Of a DNA stretch of 36,768 bases, positions 30,002 through 36,768 are shown piece by piece. The stretch lies in contig JAJYWO010000016.1 in the NCBI GenBank assembly GCA_021791445.1, forward strand, positions 1-36,768, read 5' to 3'. The DNA is from a bacterium (GTDB lineage Bacteria > Patescibacteriota > Minisyncoccia > UBA6257 > UBA9933). Position numbers and translations under genes: made by a program. Under the pieces are notes generated by a model. The model did no database searches. It had not been told where the DNA came from and saw only the letters and a program-made list of their open reading frames with translations. Each line of letters begins with the position of its first letter. The first letter of the stretch is position 1.

Positions 30002-30637
30002 TTATTCCGCGGCTTTTTCCTTTTCTCTCGCTTCTTTCTTTTCTTCGGTCTCAACTTTAACGTCTTCCACGCTAACCGCCGGCGCGACTTCTTCCACTTT
30101 CGGTTCAACAATGGTCGCTATCGCGGTTTCCAAGTCAACTAAAATTTTAACGTCTTTGCCTAAATCAATGTCTTTAACCAAAATACTTTCGCCGATCTTA
30201 TCTAATTTCGCCAAATCAATCTCAACGCGGTGCGGCAAATTGGCGGGCAAAGCTTCAATTTCCAATTCATGAATCGCTTTAATCAAAACTCCGCCTTCTT
30301 TCACTGCCGGCGATTCACCGACAAATACAACCGGAATGTTCACGCGGATTTTCTCGTCCATTCTTACGCCGTAAAAATCAATATGCGAAACATTGTCGGT
30401 CAAAGCGTCTTTCTGGACATCATGAATAAGAGCGTTAATTTTTTTGCCATCAACATTCAGCTTTATAATCGTGCTTTCGCCAACTTCCTTGAAAATTTTA
30501 TTGAATTCCTTCGCCGGAACGCTCAAATGCAAATTTTCCGTTCCATGGCCGTAAAATTCCGCCGGAATCAAATTCTGCTTTCTTAAAACGCTTAAATTCT
30601 TCCCCAATATTTCTCTTTTTTGAGCTGTTAATTCCAT
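30002..30637 (-). CDS. rplY: Ribosomal protein bL25 (CTC form)
   Basis: A 211-residue bL25 of the two-domain CTC/TL5 type, which binds 5S rRNA. The N-terminal domain (LTAQKREILGKNLSVLRKQNLIPAEFYGHG) and the C-terminal beta domain (VNIPVVFVGESPAVKEGGVL...LEIEALPANLPHRVEIDLAKL) are both present. An acidic, Lys/Glu-rich tail follows (about 180-211). It starts 6 nt downstream of the groEL stop and is followed 3 nt later by the transglycosylase, so groES-groEL-rplY-hydrolase may be one operon. Confidence 0.95.
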   Translation of the reverse strand: MELTAQKREILGKNLSVLRKQNLIPAEFYGHGTENLHLSVPAKEFNKIFKEVGESTIIKLNVDGKKINALIHDVQKDALTDNVSHIDFYGVRMDEKIRVNIPVVFVGESPAVKEGGVLIKAIHELEIEALPANLPHRVEIDLAKLDKIGESILVKDIDLGKDVKILVDLETAIATIVEPKVEEVAPAVSVEDVKVETEEKKEAREKEKAAE

Positions 30638-30643
30638 GTTATT

Positions 30644-32278
<1,635 letters not shown>

Positions 32279-32385
32279 CTAATTTAATAATTTTAAATTT
32301 CTAATTTTAAATTTTAAATAAATAACTTAATGACCTAATTTTAATTTAAAATTCAATCGATTAAAATTTAATTAAAATTCAAAAT

Positions 32386-32676
32386 TTAAAATTCTAAAAC
32401 TGCGAGTATATCTTCTTCCTCTCCGACCAAATATTTTTTCCCTTCAATTTCAATCTCGTCCGGGCCGTATTTTTTAAACAAAACAACATCTCCGGCTTTC
32501 ACGGACATCGGAATCCGCTCGCCGTTTTCTTTCATCTTTCCGGGACCCGCAAAAACAATCTTGCCCTTTACGGGCTTTTCTTTTTCAACGGTTTCCGGAA
32601 GCACAATCCCCGATTCCGTCTTCTTTTCTTCCTCAATTACTTCAATAAAAATATGATTTGACAATGGTTTTATCAT
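32386..32676 (-). CDS. groES: Co-chaperonin GroES
   Basis: A 96-residue lid of the GroEL chamber. Features: IKPLSNHIFIEVIEEEKKTESGIVLPETVEKEKPVKGKIVFAGPG (the mobile loop includes the GIVLP tripeptide region), then VKAGDVVLFKKYGPDEIEIEGKKYLV. It is driven by a perfect consensus promoter whose -10 box is 7 nt from the ATG. No CIRCE (HrcA) operator is visible, so heat regulation by that route is unlikely. First gene of groES-groEL. Confidence 0.97.
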   Translation of the reverse strand: MIKPLSNHIFIEVIEEEKKTESGIVLPETVEKEKPVKGKIVFAGPGKMKENGERIPMSVKAGDVVLFKKYGPDEIEIEGKKYLVGEEEDILAVLEF

Positions 32677-32683
32677 TTAAACC

Positions 32684-32711
32684 ATTATAATCGGGAGTTT
32701 TTCTTTGTCAA
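32684..32711 (-). promoter_or_regulatory. Perfect consensus promoter of groES, leaderless
   Basis: TTGACA (32706-32711), a 16-nt spacer, TATAAT (32684-32689), then 7 nt to the ATG at 32676. The transcript should begin at or next to the A of the start codon. Confidence 0.8.
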
Positions 32712-32729
32712 TGAAAAAAAGAATTAATA

Positions 32730-32816
32730 TTAAATTACTTCTGGTGATATTTTTTTAATTTCCGACATAAAAAAATCTTTTAATTCATCAATGGTAAGCG
32801 GTTTAACTATTCCGAA
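32730..32816 (-). pseudogene. Short coding remnant after lon
   Basis: A 28-codon open stretch, FGIVKPLTIDELKDFFMSEI and then KKISPEVI and stop. It reads like the C-terminus of a real protein but has no start codon except an internal ATG at codon 17. It may be a gene relic or a tiny ORF. Low confidence. Confidence 0.2.
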
Positions 32817-32826
32817 TTACAAGGAA

Positions 32827-35127
32827 TTATTTCAGGGCGATTTTTAGCACTTCGTCCATATGCTTAACGAATCTGAAATCCAATTTCTTTCTGATTTCTT
32901 CAGGGATGTCCGTTAAATTTTTTTCGTTGTCTTTCGGCAAAACCACCATTTCGACGCCGGCCCGATGGGCGGCCAAAACTTTTTCCTTAACTCCACCGAT
33001 TTCCAAAACTTTTCCGGTCAGCGTAATTTCTCCGGTCAATCCCACTTCTTTTTTAATCGGTTTTTTCTTTAAAGCGGAAACCAAAGCCGCGGCAATGGCA
33101 ATGCCGGCCGAAGGCCCGTCTTTAGGAATGGCGCCGGCCGGCACGTGAATGTGGATATCCGATTTCGCGTAAAAATTCGGGTTAAAATTAAGTTCTCGGC
33201 TTTTTGAACGGACATAGGATAAAGCCGCTTTCGCGGATTCCTGCATAACGTCTCCGAGCTGGCCGGTCAGCGTCAAAGTCCCTTTTCCCGGGACAATCAT
33301 CGTTTCAATCAAAATAATGTCTCCGCCGACCGGAGTCCAAGCCAAACCGGTGGCGATGCCGATTTCATCCTTGGCTTCGGCCATCGTAATCAAAAATTTT
33401 TCCGGCCCCAAAAAATCAAAAATGTTCGATTCGTCGACGATGATTTTCTTTTTAGCTTTCTCCTCGGCAATCCGTTTGGCGACTTTTCTGGCGATTTCCG
33501 ACAATTCCCTTTCTAAATTTCTGACGCCGGCTTCCCGCGTGTACTTATGAATAATTTTCCTGATTGCCGCGTCTTCTATTTGAAGCAAAGAAACAGTTAA
33601 GCCGTTGGCCGACAAAACCCGGGGAATTAAAAACTTTTTGGCGATGTGAAATTTTTCCTCATCGGTGTAGCCTGGAAATTCAATCACTTCCATCCGGTCT
33701 CTCAAAGCCGGCGGAATCGGGTCGAGAATGTTGGCGGTGGTGATGAAAAAAACTTCTGAAAGGTCGAACGGCGCTTCAATATAATGGTCGGAAAAAGCCT
33801 TGTTTTGCTGAGGGTCCAACGCTTCCAAAAGCGCGGCCGAAGGGTCGCCGCGAAAATCGGCGCCGATTTTATCAATTTCATCCATCATAAAAACCGGATT
33901 TTTAACGCCGGCATTTTTCATTCCCTGAATAATTCTTCCCGGTAAAGCGCCGACGTAAGTCCGGCGATGGCCCCTGATTTCCGCCTCGTCCCGAATACCG
34001 CCCAAAGAAATCCGGACAAATTTTCTGTCCAAGGCCCGGGCAATCGACTGGCCGACCGAAGTCTTGCCGGTGCCCGGCGGCCCGACAAAACAAAGAATGG
34101 TTCCACCGCCTTTTCCTTTGGTCAATTTTTGAACCGCCAAATATTCCAAAACTCTTTCCTTGGCTTTTTCCAAACCGTAATGGTCTTCGTCCAAAACTTC
34201 CTTGGCTTTTTTTAACTCCAATTTGGTTTTGCTTTTAGCGCTCCAGGGAAGTTCAATCAACCAATCCAGATAAGTTCTGATAAAAGGCGCCTCGGCGCTG
34301 AAAACCGTCATCGTTCTTAAACGATGAAGCTCTTTTAAGGCTCTTTCTTCGACGGCTTTCGGCATTTTCGCCTGAATAATTTTCTTTTCCAGGTCGGCGT
34401 ACTCTTTTTCTTCTTCGTAGATTCCCAGCTCTTTTTCAATCGCTCTCATCTGCTCCCTTAAAATGATTTCTTTCTGTTCTTTGGTTAATTTCCTTCTGAC
34501 CTCCCGCTGAATTCTTCTTTCCGCTTCAATAATATCCAATTCCTCCGCCAATTTTTTATTAAGAAATTCAAGACGCTTTTTTACGTCCGGCTCCTCGAGA
34601 AGTTTTATTTTGTCCGGAAAATCGATTCTTATGGCCGCCGAAACGATGTCGCCGATTTTTTCCGGCGGAACGTATTCTTTTTGAATTTCGCCGATGACCG
34701 CCCAGGGCAAGGTGCCCTCCAATTGAATCAATCTCTTGAATTGGTCAAAAACGCTTCGGGAAAGCGCTTCCAGTTCCGTCGTGATTTCTTCTTTTTCTTC
34801 CGGAATTATTTCAAATTCCGCCTTGTTGATGTTTTTCTCCGAAAAAACGCGAAGGATTTTTATCCGCTTGGTTCCTTCGACGGTGACGCCGATAATCGAC
34901 GGACCTAATTGCCAGAATTGAAAAATTTTCACGATCGTGCCGATCGGGCTGTTTTCGGCGTTTTTTTGGAAAATTAAAACCAGTTGGCCGTCGCCTTTCA
35001 ACGCTTCGTTGACGGCGCTAATCGCTTCATTGCCCTGCAAAATCAAGGGTATTTTTTCAACCGGAAAAACTACGGCTTTCCTTAAAAGCGTGAAAGGGCA
35101 AATTTTCCTTTCGTTAGGCTTGGGCAT
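32827..35127 (-). CDS. lon: Lon protease
   Basis: A 766-residue ATP-dependent serine protease. Order: N-terminal substrate domain (about 1-195), coiled coil, AAA+ module with Walker A GPPGTGKTS (about 348-356) and VFMMDEIDKIG, and the protease domain with catalytic Ser in KDGPSAG (about 672) and Lys in GGVKEKVLAA (about 714). All key residues are present. It degrades misfolded and regulatory proteins, including tmRNA-tagged ones in some bacteria. An extended -10 (TGTTATAAT) lies 7 nt before the ATG. It is monocistronic. No HAIR/CIRCE-like operator was noticed. Confidence 0.98.
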   Translation of the reverse strand: MPKPNERKICPFTLLRKAVVFPVEKIPLILQGNEAISAVNEALKGDGQLVLIFQKNAENSPIGTIVKIFQFWQLGPSIIGVTVEGTKRIKILRVFSEKNINKAEFEIIPEEKEEITTELEALSRSVFDQFKRLIQLEGTLPWAVIGEIQKEYVPPEKIGDIVSAAIRIDFPDKIKLLEEPDVKKRLEFLNKKLAEELDIIEAERRIQREVRRKLTKEQKEIILREQMRAIEKELGIYEEEKEYADLEKKIIQAKMPKAVEERALKELHRLRTMTVFSAEAPFIRTYLDWLIELPWSAKSKTKLELKKAKEVLDEDHYGLEKAKERVLEYLAVQKLTKGKGGGTILCFVGPPGTGKTSVGQSIARALDRKFVRISLGGIRDEAEIRGHRRTYVGALPGRIIQGMKNAGVKNPVFMMDEIDKIGADFRGDPSAALLEALDPQQNKAFSDHYIEAPFDLSEVFFITTANILDPIPPALRDRMEVIEFPGYTDEEKFHIAKKFLIPRVLSANGLTVSLLQIEDAAIRKIIHKYTREAGVRNLERELSEIARKVAKRIAEEKAKKKIIVDESNIFDFLGPEKFLITMAEAKDEIGIATGLAWTPVGGDIILIETMIVPGKGTLTLTGQLGDVMQESAKAALSYVRSKSRELNFNPNFYAKSDIHIHVPAGAIPKDGPSAGIAIAAALVSALKKKPIKKEVGLTGEITLTGKVLEIGGVKEKVLAAHRAGVEMVVLPKDNEKNLTDIPEEIRKKLDFRFVKHMDEVLKIALK

Positions 35128-35134
35128 TTCTTTT

Positions 35135-35143
35135 ATTATAACA
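35135..35143 (-). promoter_or_regulatory. Extended -10 box of lon, leaderless
   Basis: TGTTATAAT, with TATAAT at 35135-35140, 7 nt before the ATG at 35127. The -35 is weak. Confidence 0.55.
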
Positions 35144-35203
35144 TAATGCCTCGTCAGCTTAAATATATGCCAATAGAAATTTAGAAATTAAAGACTTTTT
35201 TTG

Positions 35204-36433
35204 TTATTTTTGAAGGCAGAAATTAATTTTATTTTCTAACTCTTCTATCTTTTTCTGCTGTTCTTTTATCGCTTCCACTAAAACAGGGGTAATTTTGGAA
35301 TAGTCTAATGATTTATACCCTTGTTCGTCTGCGGAAACGATTTCCGGCAATACCTTTTCAACATCCTGGGCGATAAAACCTAAGGATTGTTTATCGCTGT
35401 CTTTCCATTTGAAACTTACGCCTTGAAGGTTAAGTGTTTTATTTAGCGCGTCCGTAATAATTGAAACATCTTCTTTCTTTCTGATATCGGAAAAGACATT
35501 CCAGGCGTTGGCAATGGCTGAAGTGCCGTCTCCTGAAGCGCCGACCTGTAATTTATATCCCGGCGTCGTCGTCCCGATGCCGACGTTGCCACCCAATGGG
35601 TTAATGCTGTAGGGATAACCGGCTAACTGACCATTGGCTGCATCCCATTTCCCAGATTGCTGCCAGAAAAAATTCTCACCAGCAGCACTTCCAAAAAATA
35701 CATTTCCGTTCCATTGACCATTACCACCAGCCCTAAAATATGCCTTTGACCTAATATCAGAAACTGTTGGTGCGCTATTAGCATTATCTGTACCAATGTG
35801 CAAGGGCACACTCGGCCCCGTCGTCCCGATGCCGACGTTGCCGGTACTACCTTGTAGAAATAACTGCTTCTCAACACCACTGCCTATCGCAAGATCGGTT
35901 GTTGCATCTATGTTAGTTCTTGCAACTATACTGACGAGATTATTGCTAATCTCATCGTTGATATATAACTTTCTACCTTGTCCCTGAAAAGTCGCTAATG
36001 TCCATGCGCCACTATTATCCATAACATGCAACTTCGCCCCCGGCGTCGTTGTCCCGATGCCGACGTTGCCGTTTTTTAAGGTTAAAACATCTGTGCTGGA
36101 AGCGTTGATTATCAAGGCGCTGTCAGTTCCGACTTTGAAAATCACGGGATTAGCGGCGCCGACTCTGTTTAATCCAAGAAGGGAATCAGTGGAACTGGAA
36201 ATAGTAAGGAAATAATTCGGGGTTGTGGTGCCCATTCCGATTCTGTTGTTTGAATCCGCGAATAATGTCTGACCAGCGGGATTGGGTGGAGAAGCAGTCG
36301 GCGGATTCCAGCTAAAAACGAATTTAAGAATCAATAAACTTAGAAATAAAATTGCGAAAAATAAAGAGGAAAAGAAATACGGCTTGTCGGAATGAGATGT
36401 TAATTTTTTAAAAAAATTAAATATTTTATTCAT
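35204..36433 (-). CDS. Fibre-like protein with S74 chaperone domain
   Basis: A 409-residue protein. N-terminal membrane segment (about 20-42), then at least four repeats of the type GNVGIGTTTPGAKLHV spaced through a beta-rich region, and a C-terminal peptidase S74 domain (about 310-405). The S74 signature SDIRKKEDV provides the Ser/Lys dyad for self-cleavage. GFIAQDVEKVLPEIV, YKSLDYSKITPVLVEAIKEQQKKIEELE matches the domain and its final coiled coil. In phages S74 domains trimerise tail fibres. Here a membrane-anchored surface adhesin is more likely than a prophage, since no phage genes surround it. A second similar gene follows upstream. Confidence 0.9.
   Translation of the reverse strand: MNKIFNFFKKLTSHSDKPYFFSSLFFAILFLSLLILKFVFSWNPPTASPPNPAGQTLFADSNNRIGMGTTTPNYFLTISSSTDSLLGLNRVGAANPVIFKVGTDSALIINASSTDVLTLKNGNVGIGTTTPGAKLHVMDNSGAWTLATFQGQGRKLYINDEISNNLVSIVARTNIDATTDLAIGSGVEKQLFLQGSTGNVGIGTTGPSVPLHIGTDNANSAPTVSDIRSKAYFRAGGNGQWNGNVFFGSAAGENFFWQQSGKWDAANGQLAGYPYSINPLGGNVGIGTTTPGYKLQVGASGDGTSAIANAWNVFSDIRKKEDVSIITDALNKTLNLQGVSFKWKDSDKQSLGFIAQDVEKVLPEIVSADEQGYKSLDYSKITPVLVEAIKEQQKKIEELENKINFCLQK
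35568..36070. repeat. Repeated 23-nt units in the fibre gene
   Basis: Near-identical 23-nt units at 35568-35590, 35820-35842 and 36048-36070 (GTCCCGATGCCGACGTTGCC core) encode the GNVGIGTT repeat. A degenerate fourth copy lies near 36222. Confidence 0.7.
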
Positions 36434-36500
36434 TTATTTTTAGATTCTGATATGGCTTTTATCAACTTTTGAAAAAATTCCACGGTTTTTATGTAAATTT

Positions 36501-36768
36501 TTATTTTCCATTTTCTAATTTTTCCAGGCGAAATTTAAGAAAATTGTTTTCTGTTTTTAATTCTTCTATCTGCTTCTGCTGCTCCTTAACAGCCCCCAAT
36601 AAAATTGCGCTGAATTTGGAATAATCAATAGATTTATAGCCTTTGTCGTCTGTAAAAACCAGTTCAGGGAATACTTTTTCAACTTCCTGAGCGATAAAGC
36701 CGATTTGATGTTTTGCGTCGGCGCCATTTTTCCAATTAAATCCTACGGCGCTAATGTTATCTAATTTT
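36501..36768 (-). CDS. Partial second S74 chaperone-domain protein
   Basis: The C-terminal 88 residues of another S74 protein, running off the end of the window. It reads KLDNISAVGFNWKNGADAKH and continues HQIGFIAQEVEKVFPELV, YKSIDYSKFSAILLGAVKEQQKQIEELK. It is paralogous to the C-terminus of the neighbouring gene, which starts 67 nt downstream, indicating tandem duplication. The Ser/Lys cleavage site is beyond the window edge. Start unknown. Confidence 0.85.
   Translation of the reverse strand, partial: KLDNISAVGFNWKNGADAKHQIGFIAQEVEKVFPELVFTDDKGYKSIDYSKFSAILLGAVKEQQKQIEELKTENNFLKFRLEKLENGK

Noticed and set aside
32684-32826. CIRCE heat-shock operator upstream of groES
   Set aside because: No TTAGCACTC-N9-GAGTGCTAA-like inverted repeat; only a consensus promoter is present.

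Overview
The window looks like a chromosomal segment of a Candidate Phyla Radiation bacterium (Patescibacteria, most likely Parcubacteria). Evidence: a 16S rRNA gene with CPR-type signatures (GTGCCAGCAGCAGCGG in the 530 loop; AATAGACGGGGACTCGCAC in the 900 region), an insertion with a LAGLIDADG ORF inside the 16S gene, housekeeping genes dispersed among tRNAs, many small membrane or coiled-coil proteins of unknown function, and moderately AT-rich DNA. UGA is used as a normal stop. The taxonomic call is inference from motifs, not from a database search.

Layout. 1-5357: a hypothetical protein, tRNA-Thr, a VirD4/HerA-like membrane ATPase with a small partner, and a GT39-type membrane glycosyltransferase carrying in-frame DNA palindromes. 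5351-10454 (minus): a secreted Cys-repeat protein, an NPF-repeat membrane protein, YchF, a cupin, tRNA-His, tRNA-Leu, L19, UppS, tRNA-Ala and tRNA-Pro. 10550-13450: a small protein with a perfect Shine-Dalgarno (SD), CCA-adding enzyme, a HIT protein, a candidate small RNA, and a 52-aa membrane protein. 13493-15333: tRNA-Arg/Lys/Gly, an ECF-like sigma factor with a probable membrane anti-sigma partner, and HU. 15478-20773: RNase Y, GpmI, a DUF192 protein and ArgRS. 20797-22755: smpB-tmRNA-infC-rpmI-rplT. 22768-24880: Nudix, membrane protein, pilin and response regulator. 24902-27559: a stand-alone 16S unit with an intervening sequence. 27553-28571: bL31 and a short RF1. 28622-32711: a peptidoglycan hydrolase, bL25 and GroEL/GroES. 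32827 to the end: Lon and two S74-chaperone fibre-like proteins.

The most exciting theme is translation initiation. The predicted 3' tail of the 16S rRNA reads GGAACAATTAAAC where bacteria normally have GGATCACCTCCTT, so the anti-Shine-Dalgarno appears to be missing. Consistently, many genes have no SD, and at least nine have a sigma-70 -10 box only 6-9 nt before the start codon (GT39, cca, sigma factor, argS, smpB, response regulator, rpmE, groES, lon), which predicts leaderless mRNAs. Two small genes (10587 and 13354) nevertheless carry strong SDs behind conventional leaders.

Other unusual translation features are an intervening sequence at the decoding centre (between positions equivalent to C1399 and C1400), infC with a probable AUU start, a switch-like leader before rpmI, an RF1 lacking domain 1, and a uppS start codon 3 nt after a tRNA. 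Small palindromic and tRNA-fragment repeats are scattered through the window. No CRISPR array, transposase or prophage module was seen.
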